Shown: positions 9,640 to 20,869, numbered from the stretch's first letter. The stretch: DNA of 64,000 nucleotides from Blastomussa wellsi (GCA_947652115.1 OX393566.1:14317825-14381824); one strand, 5' to 3'. Notes: generated from the letters alone by a model not told the origin. Program-made: numbers and translations.

Positions 9640-11459
9640 TCATAAATTCTGGACTCCTTTGAGGAGACACAGCTTCCTGATGTCTCGTGTGTAGACTGAT
9701 GTGGCCGTTCTCACTTTAACATAACGAACGTGGCCATGGCTGTCCGTGAACACTTCCTCGATCAATCCCATCGGCCAGTGACCTCTCGGCGACTTCTCAT
9801 CGACGACAAGAACCAGATCACCAACGGCGAAGTTACGACACTGAGAGGTCCATTTTTGCCTTGACTGAAGAGCAGGTAAATATTCTCTCATCCATCTCTT
9901 CCAGAATGAATTTGCTAGACATTGCGCTTGGCGCCAACGCTTGCTGTACATGTTGTGACTGGTGAAGACATCCAAAGGAAGGCAGGAATTGGACTTAAGA
10001 AGCAGAAGTTTACTGGGCGTCAGCGACTCTGGATCATCTGGGTGATCACCAACAGGAGTCAAGGGCCTATCGTTGAGTATCTTCTCCACTTCGCACAGTA
10101 GAGTCGACAAGGTTTCATCATTAACCAGCTGCTCTTTTAACAAGGCACCGAAAATCTTGCGCACAGAACGGATCATGCGTTCCCAGATGCCACCTTGATG
10201 GCTGGCCTCCGGAGGGTTAAATGACCACTGGACGTCATCCGTCCTTAGTCGGCTATAGACTCTACTTTGGTCTAATCGCTCAAGTGCTTCTCTGAGTTCT
10301 CGCTCAGCGCCCGTAAAGTTGGTGCTGTTGTCGCTGTATATCTGCTTGGGCTTCCCTCGACGGCTTACGAAACGTTGGTACGCACAGATGAAGGAATCTG
10401 CTTCTAACGTGTGAGCAACTTTGATATGCACCGCTCTCATGGTCAGGCACGTGAACAAGCACCCATAACGCTTAACTTGACTGCGACCTTGCTTGACTAA
10501 GAGGGGACCGAAGTAATCTACACCAACATAAGTAAACGGAGGATCTGATGGTGCAACACGCGCTGCCGGGAGTGGGGCCATAATTTGTTCGCCAGGACGT
10601 GCATTTCGCTTGCGACATTCCATGCAGCTTGTCAAAACTCTGCGTACCGCCGAGAGCCCTCGAACAATCCAGAATCTTTGACGGGTGAAGGCTAGCACTT
10701 GAGAAGGACCACAATGCCCTTGTTGGCGATGACAGTTCTGAATGACTAGATTCGTCACGTGATGTTTACTCGGAAGAATAGCAGGGTGCATTACTTCAGG
10801 CGAAACAGGAGCATTATCGAGGCGTCCACCTACTCTCAACATTCCATCTACCAGGATGGGGCTCAAGTTGCGTAGTGGACTGGACTTTGGTAGACAATTC
10901 TTCTGGCTTCCTGATTCTCTCTGGGCCAACAAAGCTAGCTCGTTAGGAAATTCTTCACGTTGAACAGCTCGCAGAATATCACTTTCAGCTGCTAAGACCT
11001 CGACGACAGACAGAGGCCCCTTAGGAACACTGGAGAGATCTTTACGAGCACAGCCAATCAAGTACTTCTTGAAACGTACTAGCCAGGCCATCCCCTTCCG
11101 CAGTCTATCCCAGGAGGAGTAGCGGGACAGCAGTGGTTCGAACATCTTGCCAAGAACGATCGCGTTCACTCGTGTCATGCTCTTTCTGCATTCATTGTCC
11201 TCTTCAGACAATTCTGGTAACTGTGAAGGTTGTTCGGGCCAATATTTCTCTTCCCTCCAAAGAAACTCCGGGCCATGTAACCACAGATTCATCTTCTCTA
11301 GATCGGCACCTTTGGAACCTCTGGATGAGATGTCAGCAGGGTTGGAAGAGGTCTTAACGTGTCGCCATTGACGAGGCGTAGATTCTTCATGGATCATCGC
11401 AATTCTGTTGGCTACAAACGTCTGGAATCTTCTTGACTCGTTACGAATGTACTGTAAGA
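9640..11459 (-). pseudogene. BEL pol, end of RNase H plus integrase and C-terminal domain
   Basis: The open frame 9640-11397 continues pol after a frameshift at about 11465. An HHCC zinc-binding head (H...H, then CMEC about 30 residues on) precedes an rve integrase core with the catalytic triad in GVDYFGP, YSDNSTNF and GIWERMI. The C-terminal part, with ASHQGG before the Glu and GDLVLVVDEKSPRGHWPMG further on, is the DUF5641-like segment typical of BEL/Pao. The enzyme would insert the cDNA into host DNA in the nucleus. All three acidic residues are kept; only the upstream frameshift disables it. Confidence 0.92.
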
Positions 11460-14423
11460 CTACGGTGGATCAGTCCAGTAGGTTGTGTCATGTATGGGGC
11501 ACTCGAGCTCGTTTCGGATCAGGCAATTTGACTTCACAGAGACCACAGCAGCTGTCAGCTCGAGGCGAGGTATGGAAACCCCTTTAAGGGGGGTCACGCG
11601 AGATTTACCAAGAACAAAGGAACAATGTATAGCACCATTGTTGTCCACGATTCTGAGATAGGATGCTGCACCGTAACCATATTCGGAGGCGTCCGAAAAA
11701 TGGTGTAACTGAACATTGACGACAGCACCAAACTCTGGCGGCTTAAAACATCTTGGGACTGATACTGCTCTTAAAGATACAAGTTCCTTCAGCCATTCAT
11801 GCCACACAGCGGAATCCTCTTCCGAAATCTTCTCATCCCAACTATATTTCCGTTTACACAAATTCTGCAACAGGCTCTTTGCAGGCAAGATCACAGGCGC
11901 CACAAACCCCAGTGGATCGTACATTGAACTAACGACCGACAAAATTCTTCTGCGTGTGGGGGCCTTTGCTTGGTTCATAATACGGAAGTTAAAGACGTCC
12001 GCCTCCATATCCCAATGTACACCCAACGTGCGTTCCACAGGGAGATCTTTCAGATCCAAGTCAACAACAGACGGCGCTCTCTCTGTCACCGGAACAGTGG
12101 CAATCAGATTCCTGTCATTACTAAACCACTTTGTAAGCGGAAACCCTCCTCTCAACAACAACTCACGCAGCTGACCAGACAAAAGCACCGCTTTCTCTGT
12201 CGACGCAACAGACTTTAAACAGTTATCAACGTAGAAATTACGGTTGACCGTGTCAATAGTCTCCCCATCGAAATCACCCTGATTATCTGAGGCCGTCTTC
12301 TTGAGGCTAAAGCTTGCGCAACTTGGAGACGACGGGGCCCCGAACAGATGCACTAACATCTGGAAGTCAACTGGCTCTTCCGAGAGGTCGTCATTTGGCC
12401 ACCACAAGAATCTCAGAACATGGCAGTCTTCTGGAGCTACCCGAACCTGATGGAACATGCCTTCCACGTCAGCAACCATGGCAACAGGCTCTTGGCGGAA
12501 ACGTATGAGGACTCCCACAAGTCCGTTGTTCAGGTCGGGACCCTGCAACAGCTGATCATTGAGTGAGGTGCCCTTGTACTTAGCTGCACAATCGAAGACA
12601 ACCCTTAATTTACCAGGTTTTTGGGGATGAAAAACTGGATGGTGGGGTAAGTACCAAACTGGTGTATCTTGAGCAGGTGTCAGTTCGTCACAGGGGACTC
12701 GTCTTGCAAAACTGCTGGAGACATAACCGTTAATAGTGTCCTTGTACTTCTCGAAGAGGTGAGGATCGTGATGGAAACGTTTCTTCAGATGGCGCAATCT
12801 TCCCATTGCAAAATCACGGTTGTTTGGGAGGCTCACTGACTTGAACTTCCAAGGCAAACCCAGCTGATAATGGCCATTCACGAGTTTCACAGAACTTTCC
12901 ATTTGAGTTAATGCTCTTCGATCTTCAACTGACATCGCGACCTTTGTGGACATCATTGGCTCGTTAAAATCACTTTTAAACATGGTCTCCATCTGCCGAT
13001 GAAGTGTTTCGTCGTCGTAACGTACAAAGTTGACACTGAAGGAGTTCCTTTCGCAAAAGTTCAATGGTCCCATCAAGGTCCATCCGAGAGGAGTACACAC
13101 GGCATAAGGTTGGCCACGCCTGCCATGCCTCTGGTCGTACACCCAGTGAGCTTCTGGAACATCACTGCTGATGAGGACCGACACAGTATCAGATTCTATC
13201 CTGGGGAAGTGTATTCCATTCAGATGAGGCCATTGAGCTGTGTCTTCTGCAGCTGGTGGACTGCCTTGAGGAAGACGCAAAGTATCAACCGTCCAGACTT
13301 TATCCAGCGCAATTTCCTCGTCCATCTGCAACCCGCGGACACACAAAGACAACTCAAACCCTTTCCGGGAGTCTGACTCGCCATTAACAGTTGCCAACGA
13401 AAACTGCTTGGGTTGACCCACTAGCTGGAGTTTATCCATAAGACTCACATCACATAATATCATGTCCGACCCAGGGTCGAGTAAAGCATTCGTCATGATC
13501 CGAACGAGTTCACCCTTTCCTCTCACGATGACTGGAACTATTCTTAAACACACATTGTTCTTTCCAGAACCAGTAGCACTACACTGACCAGTCTCCCCGG
13601 CCCCGCTGGCGGTACTCGTTCTAGTCTCACTAGGTCCCCTGGCAGTACTCGTACCAGTCTCTCCCGAGGTGGCTGGTGGGTCGACAGGAGAGCTACCACT
13701 GTCGTACTTCTTCTTCCGAACATGCAACATTGTGTGATGTTTCCATCTGCTGCCATTCACTTGGCATCTCATTTTACTTCTGCAATCCATTGCCATGTGA
13801 CCGCTCGCGAAACAGTTGTCACACAGTCTCACTTGCCTATCAAAGCTCTTCCTTTCTTCAGGACTCTTTGCTTTCATGAGCTCGCACTTCGACAATCTAT
13901 GTTGACCAGAGCACAATGGGCAATTGACAATGGGAGGAGTTGCATTTGCAGATGGACCGTCTGCGACCATCTCGGATTGCGTTGTAAAGACACCACCTTT
14001 CGTGACTGGAGGCTTAACTTTAGATGACTTCGTACTTCGATCCTTGTCTGGTGTGGAACCAACCGCTCTTCCGTACATAGTGTTTGCCAACAAAGCCTTC
14101 CCTTCGACAAACTCGGCTAGATGCCAGAAATTAGGTTCTACGCCAGCTTGGGTTAATGAGCCGGCTCTGTTTGCCCATTTGGACTGTAGATGAACAGGGA
14201 GGCGTTTCATCACCTTTATGAGATTGTCTGAGCCATTTACGTCTGCTTTGTAGCCCATTTGAGCAAGGGTCAGCGCACAATTCTGCATTTGAACGGATAA
14301 GTCTGACAAACCAGTGACGTCCGTACCTTTAAGCTGAGGACCTTCCACTATCTTCGCGATGTGCGCATGCGCAACAATATGCCTCTGTCCAAAACGCTGA
14401 TACAAGATCTCCTGGGCTTTCAT
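11460..14423 (-). pseudogene. BEL gag C-terminus, protease, reverse transcriptase, RNase H
   Basis: 987 codons. Zinc-knuckle Cys/His motifs lie around residues 168-235 (CPLCSGQH, CDNCFASGHMAMDC). The aspartic protease motif LLDPGSD is near residue 315; the unusual Pro after Asp is something I associate with cnidarian BEL elements. Reverse transcriptase begins around residue 600 (LRVVFDCAAK) and carries FYVDN, the BEL form of the YxDD box, near residue 730. RNase H starts near residue 905 (HFSDASEYG). The frame ends YWTDPP then TAG; a single missing T near 11465 would shift into the integrase frame. This is decay of an otherwise well-kept polyprotein. Confidence 0.93.
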
Positions 14424-15599
14424 GTAGCCTCGATCTGGGTTGGAGATTATGGCACAGTTCTTAATGGCTTCTCTGGCCTTTAAGGTACGCTAGCCTCGAC
14501 TCAGCGTCAGGTACTCTCTTGGCAATATTAACCTCGAAGTTATTTACGAACAGCCAGTAGTTAAGGGGGTTACCATCGAAGGTCAAGAGCTCTTTTTTTG
14601 GCATTTCAAACCCTTGTTGAATCGAGACCGCCATCAATTGCAAAGCTTCTTGTTGCTGATTCAACATTTGCTGAAACTGTTGCGCACTAGCCCGGTTTTC
14701 ATCACTGCTGCAGCCACGAGGAGGACCTGGGTCCCAAGAACGAACCTTTGAATCCAGTGTTGATTCGGGATGATTTCCACCAACGTTTTCGGGTTTGCAT
14801 TTGGAGCCCAATTCGGCATGTTTTTCAGCGGGAATAGAGTTATCTATGTTGGCCGGCTTCAACTCTGATTGGATACTTCCTTTCGAACTTCCAGATACTT
14901 GGAAGAGATCATCCACAACTTTGGCCTTTTCAATTTCACCTTCAGCTACTAATATGGCGATCCGGCGCTTCAGTTCTTCCTCTTGTGATTTCATTTCGGC
15001 CAACTGCCGCTCCATTTGGCATTCCATTTCTTGGCGCTTCAAAAGGTTTTTCAATTCAACTTCGCGTTGAAGAAGTTCAGCTTTGGCCTTTCTCGATCTT
15101 TCGCTCGCGCATGAAGACGACTTAGAACTCTTCGACTTTCCGCTGCCCTCGCTGACAACAGAACGTGTAACACCGTGTGTTTCGTCGCCAGCATCATCCT
15201 CTTGCTGGGAATTAACGGAATTTCCATTTGCGATTTCCTGAACTGACTTGGACCATTCCATGAAACGCTCGTCAAATTCTTTCTTCCCGGTGATAATGCT
15301 ATGACAGGCATCTAAAGCTTCCTTTTTCATCTCTACGTCTTCGACATACTGATAATAATCATCGTAAGACTGTAAAAATCTCGCAAATGCAATATCTAAA
15401 TTTTCCTTTCTTTCGCAGGCTTCGCCAATGTTTTTACGTTTTGCATTAGTGATTCGATTTCCTTATACAGTCTATTCAAGTGTCCGAGGTGTCCAGCACG
15501 TGAATTCTTTAGGGACAGGATTCTTTCACGCCGTACGGCTTCGATGTCTATTCGCGAACTTGGTTGACGAGTCCTTCCAACAGAAAGATCATCAGACAT
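14424..15599 (-). pseudogene. BEL gag, N-terminal part
   Basis: Gag begins at the ATG at 15599 (MSDDLSVGRT). A frameshift near 15400 leads into the frame 14461-15330, which holds a Lys/Glu-rich coiled coil (residues about 80-140 of that frame: REVELKNLLKRQEMECQMER) and then PKKELLTFDGNPLNYWLFVNNF, the start of the DUF1759-like gag domain of BEL elements. It ends at RLAYLKGQRSH; a second frameshift at about 14450 reconnects to NCAIISNPDRGY and the next frame. Gag would assemble the cytoplasmic particle around the RNA. Confidence 0.88.
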
Positions 15600-15656
15600 G
15601 ATTCCACGGAATAAAGGCGTAATCCAAGCTAGAAACGCAATCCACTCGCCTGAAAC

Positions 15657-16003
15657 TATAGACAACGCACACCAGCAATAGGGTTTCACTTCGTTTTAAT
15701 ATCTCACCATAGTTACGTAATTGCCAATGTGGTTTCTAAATAGATGCATAAAATAAAATTACTGGAGGAAACCGAACACAAGGAAACATAAACTAATAAG
15801 CAAACAAACAAGGATAAAGAACGTACCAGGCGTGACGGGATAAGGGCCGTAGAAGCGAAACTTGACTGCAAAACTTGACTGACAACAGACAACTGATAAC
15901 TAACTCGTAGAATGTGACTCGCAAACTGAATAATAAATTAGCATGCAGAGCGCGAAACATCTAATGTTGACGAGGCGGCCTGGGTCGAGGGATGGTTTTT
16001 ACA
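15657..16003 (-). repeat. BEL 5' LTR
   Basis: 347 bp, holding a 37-bp block (beginning CATAAAATAAAATTAC) that the other LTR lacks. Substitutions between the LTRs are few, suggesting a fairly recent insertion. The minus-strand LTR presumably holds the promoter; I see no unambiguous TATA box. Confidence 0.92.
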
Positions 16004-16505
16004 CACATCTTCCCAGAATATAGACATGAGGTCTTTCAACTAGCGATTGTACATCAATGTCTCCTTTGCCCTTGGCCTTCATTTCTTCATTTGTATAATA
16101 TATGGCCTCATCATAGACTGAATTGACTGTCAGTAGAAGATGACCATGGTTGAGCAGGGTTGAGTTGTCTCCCCAAATCATTAGATGCCGCTTTCTTTCC
16201 ATTGCTTTCAATCTCTCTTTTCTCTCAATTTCACTTTCTTTCACTGTGTGTACATCCGTACCAAGCTGCACAAGTCTGGATCTGACTTCCTCATCTGTCA
16301 TGGCAGTGTAGCATTCGTCATTTCGAACTCTCAGTAAGCCCAGTGACTCATGGTCTTTCAGCATGTGTTTCCTGATTTCAAGGAGTGGGATCTTACGACC
16401 AGATACAGTGAAGCTTTCAGTCTTGGTCGTACCTTCCTTTGTCAGCAAAACTTTTTTGAATGTTTGGGGAACATGAAGAATGAACTCTCCACTTTCAATT
16501 TTGTT
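16004..16505 (-). pseudogene. Exon of the unknown gene, right side of the BEL insertion
   Basis: The acceptor TTTTTATAG precedes AACAAAATT at 16505. The exon encodes ESGEFILHVPQTFKKVLL, LEIRKHMLKDHESLGLLRVR, RHLMIWGDNSTLLNHGHLLL, a VYDEAIYYTNEEM segment and RPHVYILGRC, where the BEL element begins. From memory this block is typical of a multi-copy protein family of unknown function in corals, anemones and Hydra. No frameshift is seen in this exon. Reading jumps from the Cys codon formed by the target duplication to 9193. Confidence 0.65.
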
Positions 16506-16672
16506 CTATAAAAAGAAAAGACACAACACAAATTAATGAATGAGGTATTATGCATACCTGGGAGTGTCTTCTTCAATAGTGTAACATTAATTAATGTCTA
16601 ATTAATTAATTAATCAATTATTCATTTCTTTAGTTTATAGCACACTGTACTAACCATTAATGTTTCCCTTAT

Positions 16673-16879
16673 TTAACTGTTTGTTCTTGGGACTGGTACT
16701 GAAATCTCTCCACCCTGCATACGGATTATCCTCCTTCTGGCTGCTGCTTTTCCCTGTCTGAATTGGTGGAATCTGGATAACTGTACTCCTTGACTTTCCA
16801 GGAACTCCTTAACAACCATATTTCCCAGTTTTGTTTTTTCAAATACACCATATTGTCGGGCAAGTTCTGAGTAGTTGAT
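16673..16879 (-). pseudogene. Exon of the unknown gene
   Basis: The acceptor TTTTTCAG precedes ATCAACTAC at 16879. The encoded segment INYSELARQYGV then KGNMVVKEFLES-like sequence and FHQFRQGKAAARRRIIR is basic and helix-rich. It looks like a helix-turn-helix (SELARQYGV is a typical recognition pattern), which would fit DNA binding; this is inference. The 3' splice donor is not canonical in this copy: CAAACAG is followed by TT rather than GT. The interval 16506-16672 is an AT-rich intron with repeated TTAATTAA. Confidence 0.55.
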
Positions 16880-17319
16880 CTGAAAAAGAAACACACCCCT
16901 TTCATTTTTTTGCCAAGGAAATCTATCTGATCCTACCTGATCTGAGATATGTTGAGATTTTGGCTTCAGGTAAATGACTGTTTATTAAGTATAATAATAT
17001 TTTGTGATCACTTCCTCTTGTGAGAGAACCATAATATGTACATGATCCTATTGCTAAAAGAACTAGCATGGCCTCGTACTGTCAATGAATATTCTAATTT
17101 TATCATTATGGTTAAATTTTATTTCAATTTGTAAATCAAAATAATACACGTTCAACATGCTTTGTGTTGACGATGCATTAAAAAATGCAGGTTGAAAGAT
17201 TATGCCTGTAGGTAAAACGTAATTTAATAAATTATTGTAGCTAGCCAGGCCCAATTGTGGCTTTACCTTTTTTGTTACCCTATTTTTATTCTTTGCATTT
17301 GGTGATGTGTTTTACTCAC

Positions 17320-18200
17320 CCTTTCTCCATCTTTCATTGCATTTACTTTTTCTAGGAGCCCCTCTTTGTCAAATTCAAGATCCTCTGGCTTTGGGGAGTG
17401 CCTTTTGCGTTGGCCTTCTTCTTCCTGTCACTTTCTTTTCTGGACCCTTTATTCTGCGTCCTCAGGACTTTTGAAGAAGAGTGACAACCGCTGATCCTGT
17501 CGCTGGCTGTAGGCCTGTCTTGTGGAGAGCATCGTGTTGCAGTCCTTTTCTGACCATTTGGCCTGGGTGCACCTCTTTTCATCTCTGGATTTTTTTCTTT
17601 CCTTTTTCTTTCCAGCATGTAATTTTTTTTCTTCAAGAAACACATTGGTTTGTGCTTTTGCAAATGTTACCCCAAATACATTTTTAAATAGGGGCATTGA
17701 TTTTTTCATAAATCTGTGAAGTGGCAGTTTTTATGGCCTTTTTTGTGACCTTCACATTTCCACGCAATGATGGTTTAAGGACACAACTCTTAATGTTCTT
17801 GTGAATGCTTTGTTGTGCAATAGAGTTTTCTTTTTAATTCCGCATGGGAAATAAAGATTGAAAAGGGAACTGATTTACATCACAAGCCTTGCAATTTGTA
17901 CAAGTGTGTTGCTTCTTTTCATATTCAGTAAGCTTTTCCCAGTTGTCGGGGCTGAAATGTTCTGTGCATTTATCCTTGTTAGCTTTTAGCTTCCATTTCC
18001 CAAAATGGTGCATAAGGCTCTTGGAGCGTTTGATGTAAGAATGTTTTGTCTACGTCATATCGCTCTTGGTGTCCTTGAAAGACTGCCAGGTACTTTTTCA
18101 ACCGGTTGTTGTAGTCATATTCAATTTTCCCAGTTGGCTTTATGAAGCTGCGTTTAACTGCAACTCGAGCGAATCCACATCCAAAGAAAGAGGCCATTTA
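17320..18200 (-). pseudogene. 5' part of the unknown gene, decayed
   Basis: A clear exon end is seen at 17320 (GAA AGG, then GTGAGT), encoding KPEDLEFDKEGLLEKVNAMK. Upstream the sense is discontinuous. Segments such as HTCTNCKACDVNQFPFQSLF (about 17830-17900), with a Cys-x2-Cys-x2-Cys pattern, and HQERYDVDKTFLHQTLQEPY (about 18000-18090) look coding but lie in different frames. The stretch to about 18420 may hold the first exon. I cannot fix the start codon. The interval 16880-17319 is otherwise intron. Confidence 0.4.
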
Positions 18201-18518
18201 TGGTGCCAATCTGACAGTTTTCCGCTAAGAATTATGTAAAGAATGTGGCCAGTTTTTCTGAAACTCGTGTTTTGACTCCCCGTATAAACTTTGGGATAAT
18301 TACAATTGTTGTAGAACGAGCATACCATCTACATATATCAGGAACGGATCGTTGCGTACTTCTTAATTCGGTTATAAAGCTCAGTTGAATTTTGCACCAA
18401 AAATTCGCGCATGTCATTTCTAGAGGTCAACGAAGGCTCGTAATACACCAGGCTTTTGTTGACAGATGCTGAAATAGAGTCGCTCGGGGGGTTAGAAGCT
18501 GAAATAGAAGCTTAATTG

Positions 18519-18905
18519 TTAGAGTTGCTCCGGGGGTAACTGTGTGTTTGGAGGGACAACCAGGAGCTCTTCACGCACAAAGCCGCGCTTGGGCCCATCG
18601 TGCAAATTGTAGAGAACGGGTTGATTTGGTTTGGTAAAAGATCTTTCAATGTTGTAAACTTTCGACCAGATTGGATCTGTGGCTCTTTTTACACCACCTT
18701 CAAGCTCGCCCGGTTGGTAGAGACAACGAACTTGGACAAGAGAGGGGAGAATTTTTTCGCTCTTTCCAACAGGTCTTGGATAAAATGTCGATGGCCTTGC
18801 ATAAACAGCTTTTTCTTTGATGGCAACGGCGGGTTTCTTGCTGGTAAGGCTTGTTACCTCGTTCAAAGCCAAAACAACTTCAGGAAGCCTTTTCACCCAC
18901 AGTAG
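18519..18905 (-). pseudogene. Integrase C-terminal fragment (second copy)
   Basis: Encodes the last about 125 residues of a retroviral-type integrase as used by Polintons: WVKRLPEVV, then KKPAVAIKEK, LVQVRCLYQPGELEGG, and HDGPKRGFVREELLVVPPN. It is closely similar to the C-terminus of the integrase at 24378-25085 but diverged, for example QLPPEQL at its end. One codon is missing in LALNEVTS compared with the other copy. None of the catalytic acidic residues is in this fragment. It shows that a second element of the same family was once here, or that the element is rearranged. Confidence 0.8.
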
Positions 18906-20078
18906 TAATAGCGGAAGTTCACAAATAACACCTGATCTTCAGCCATTTATTTTCTTATATTAAAGCAACAAATTATTTTCTCACATCATATCCACAAGTG
19001 TAGTAAAAAAAGATGAACACGTTACTGTCACGCGTGGCGTTGTGTGATGGTTTGTGTTACAGTCACGCATGACATTGTGTGACAGGTCACAAAAAGGGAC
19101 AAAACCCTTGTCGGGGGGTGCTCGGTGGCTGTTCATTGCCTGGCCCCGGCAAGGACTTTCCCGCCGCTGACAAGGCGGCTGTCAGTTCCCATTTTACCTC
19201 TGGGAGCGAGGTTTGAAATCCCGGGGGGATTTCTGAGCACCCCCCTGTTACCAGTAGGGCCCAGGCGGGCTCAACCCGAGGGTAATGTCCCACTGGAAGG
19301 ACTTCCCCTATACCCGGTAATTCACCATCCTCACAAGCCGTTATAACAGGATTCAGACGGGGGCCAGCGGTCACCTCCCTTGGCTTCACCAGAATTTGTG
19401 AACTAACAAGTTAATGGCAAGTTCGCTTATACATTGCCATCAGTCTGGCATTTCCTTCTATTGTGGTGTTCTTTCTCAGTTCCTTGCAAAAAATCCGCAA
19501 TATTTGGTAACATACGCATGCGCTTTGGGGGCACGGATGATGTAAACATAAATTAAAGAGAGGCAAAACTTTGATAACCTACAATATAAGCAGCTTCTGA
19601 AGTCCAAAATGCTTCTGCTTTTCCACATGATTTTCTGTATTTACAAGGAACTTTCAACACCCGTTTGGCAGAACGAGGTAAGATGGATAACACAGCAAGT
19701 TGTAGAGGCAATGTGCGAGGTGGGAAAATGAAAACAGGCTCTTATTGAGTCAATTTTCAAGAAAGATCAAATCGAAAGTCGATAAATCGCTTTGATTAAA
19801 TCGTGTTGTTCCACGCCGTTCTTCTCTTTGCAACGATTCACCAACTTCTGTGGTGGAAAAAGAACTTACAGCACGCTAACTGAGAGGTTTTGTTCAATTC
19901 AGCTCTGTTTAATTTTTCTCGCCAAAAGACGTAATCGTGAGTTATCAGCCATTTTGTTTTTAGTAACTTCGAGCTTGGTGACCAGGCCGAGGGCTGGGTT
20001 GCTTCTCCGAGGGCCTTGGCATGATAACAAAGACTTTGTGAGAAATTGGTCACGAAATGTGTTTAGAGCAAACTCGGT
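18906..20078. other. Spacer between viral fragments, no gene recognised
   Basis: At 19011-19050 the sequence GATGAACACGTTACTGTCAC leads into GCGTTGTGTGATG; a similar stretch occurs at 35847-35880, and an inexact internal copy (GTTACAGTCACGCATGAC) follows at 19058-19075. The block 19090-19390 is G/C-rich, unlike its surroundings, and contains CCCGGGGGGATTT; it may be an old dispersed repeat. I see no coding sense I would defend. Confidence 0.4.
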
Positions 20079-20366
20079 TCAAATACATTTTACAAATATT
20101 TCGTCGTAGTCGCTTATATCCAACGAAGGGTCGCCGAGAAAGTGAATGTCTCCATTTTTAAAGCACGTGAAGCACAATCCATTCCGTTTGCATTTGCTGC
20201 ATTTTCTACAAACTGTAACCTTGACAATTTGTTGGCGTCTAAAGCAGAAAGGGGCGTTTAGTATCTCCTCGTGAATTTCATCCCAGCCAAGAGATAATCT
20301 TTGCTTAATCTTAAGATACTCTTTGCTTTTATAAAGTTCTGAAATTGTCAGCTCAGCTGCTGCCAT
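20079..20366 (-). CDS. Small Cys-rich protein of the adintovirus-like element
   Basis: 95 codons, intact, with ATG at 20366. The N-terminal half (YKSKEYLKIKQRLSLGWDEI) is a charged helix; the C-terminal half has CRKCSKCKRNGLCFTCFKNG, four Cys pairs that should bind zinc. A related protein is encoded at 62299-62638, in the other adintovirus-like remnant, showing that the ORF belongs to these elements. An upstream TCAcAATTAAATA motif lies about 25 bases before the ATG. I do not know its function; a nucleic-acid-binding or host-interaction role is possible. Confidence 0.6.
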   Translation of the reverse strand: MAAAELTISELYKSKEYLKIKQRLSLGWDEIHEEILNAPFCFRRQQIVKVTVCRKCSKCKRNGLCFTCFKNGDIHFLGDPSLDISDYDEIFVKCI

Positions 20367-20390
20367 GAAGCGTATATATTTGCCAAAGAA

Positions 20391-20404
20391 TTATTTAATT
20401 GTGA
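20391..20404 (-). promoter_or_regulatory. AATTAAATAA promoter-like motif before the Cys-rich ORF
   Basis: On the gene strand the sequence reads CACAATTAAATAATTC and is followed by a TATATA run before the ATG at 20366. It matches the motif before three other ORFs of the element. Confidence 0.45.
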
Positions 20405-20508
20405 ATAATATTCAGTCTGAATACGGCAAGCATGACTACTAGCGTTGTCATAGCTGTTTAGGGTATTACAATTAGAAAGAAGCGGCACCATGTGGTTCCA
20501 ACAGCACA

Positions 20509-20709
20509 ATGGTATGCGGAGCAAACAACTGCATGTGGTTAATGCATAATTGGAAAGAGAAGTGTGGTAAAAAGTGCGTCGGAGCATATTGCGGGCAGCA
20601 TAACTTTCAACTCAAAAAGGGAACGAAAAGGCCCGCACCATGTCGCAGCTGTGACGTTGGAGTTTTGTGCGATTACCGTCTATGTCTTTCTTGCTTAAAG
20701 CACGCTTAA
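20509..20709 (+). CDS. Small zinc-binding protein of the adintovirus-like element
   Basis: 66 codons from an ATG at 20512 or upstream, divergent from the preceding ORF. Cys residues come in pairs: KKCVGAYCGQHNFQL and PCRSCDVGVLCDYRLCLSCL, consistent with one or two zinc sites. I recall similar short Cys-rich ORFs next to pPolB genes in cnidarian Polinton-like elements. No catalytic feature is seen. The frame is intact. Confidence 0.55.
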   Translation: MVCGANNCMWLMHNWKEKCGKKCVGAYCGQHNFQLKKGTKRPAPCRSCDVGVLCDYRLCLSCLKHA

Positions 20710-20851
20710 ACAGCGTCTAATTTGCAAACAAAAAAAGGCAAAGAAAAATTTTCAACGTGTTTTGGACAAGCTGATGTCAACCAATTAGATTGATACCTGT
20801 CATTATATCAAAGGCACGTAATTAGAGATTTGCATACTTGTTATTAAAAGC

Positions 20852-20869
20852 AACTCAATTATTTTCTTG
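20852..20869 (+). promoter_or_regulatory. CTCAATTATTTTC motif upstream of pPolB
   Basis: AACTCAATTATTTTCTTG lies about 20 bases before the start of the polymerase frame and resembles the TCAATTAAATA motif of the minus-strand genes. A TTATAC box follows it. Confidence 0.35.

Larger units (their letters stand above)
9194..16003 (-). mobile_element. BEL/Pao LTR retrotransposon
   Basis: A 6810-bp element with two LTRs and one gag-pol region in BEL order: gag (DUF1759-like), zinc knuckles, aspartic protease, reverse transcriptase, RNase H, integrase, C-terminal DUF5641-like segment. The 5-bp target duplication CACAT is at 9189-9193 and 16004-16008, the size expected for BEL/Pao. Read on the minus strand the LTR starts TGTAAAAACC and ends CTATA. 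Gag-pol has frameshifts near 15400, 14450 and 11465, so this copy is not autonomous. I could not identify a convincing primer-binding site. It sits inside a codon-preserving position of an exon of the unknown gene. Confidence 0.93.

Noticed and set aside
11716..12174. 152-codon plus-strand frame
   Set aside because: Antisense to BEL reverse transcriptase and RNase H.
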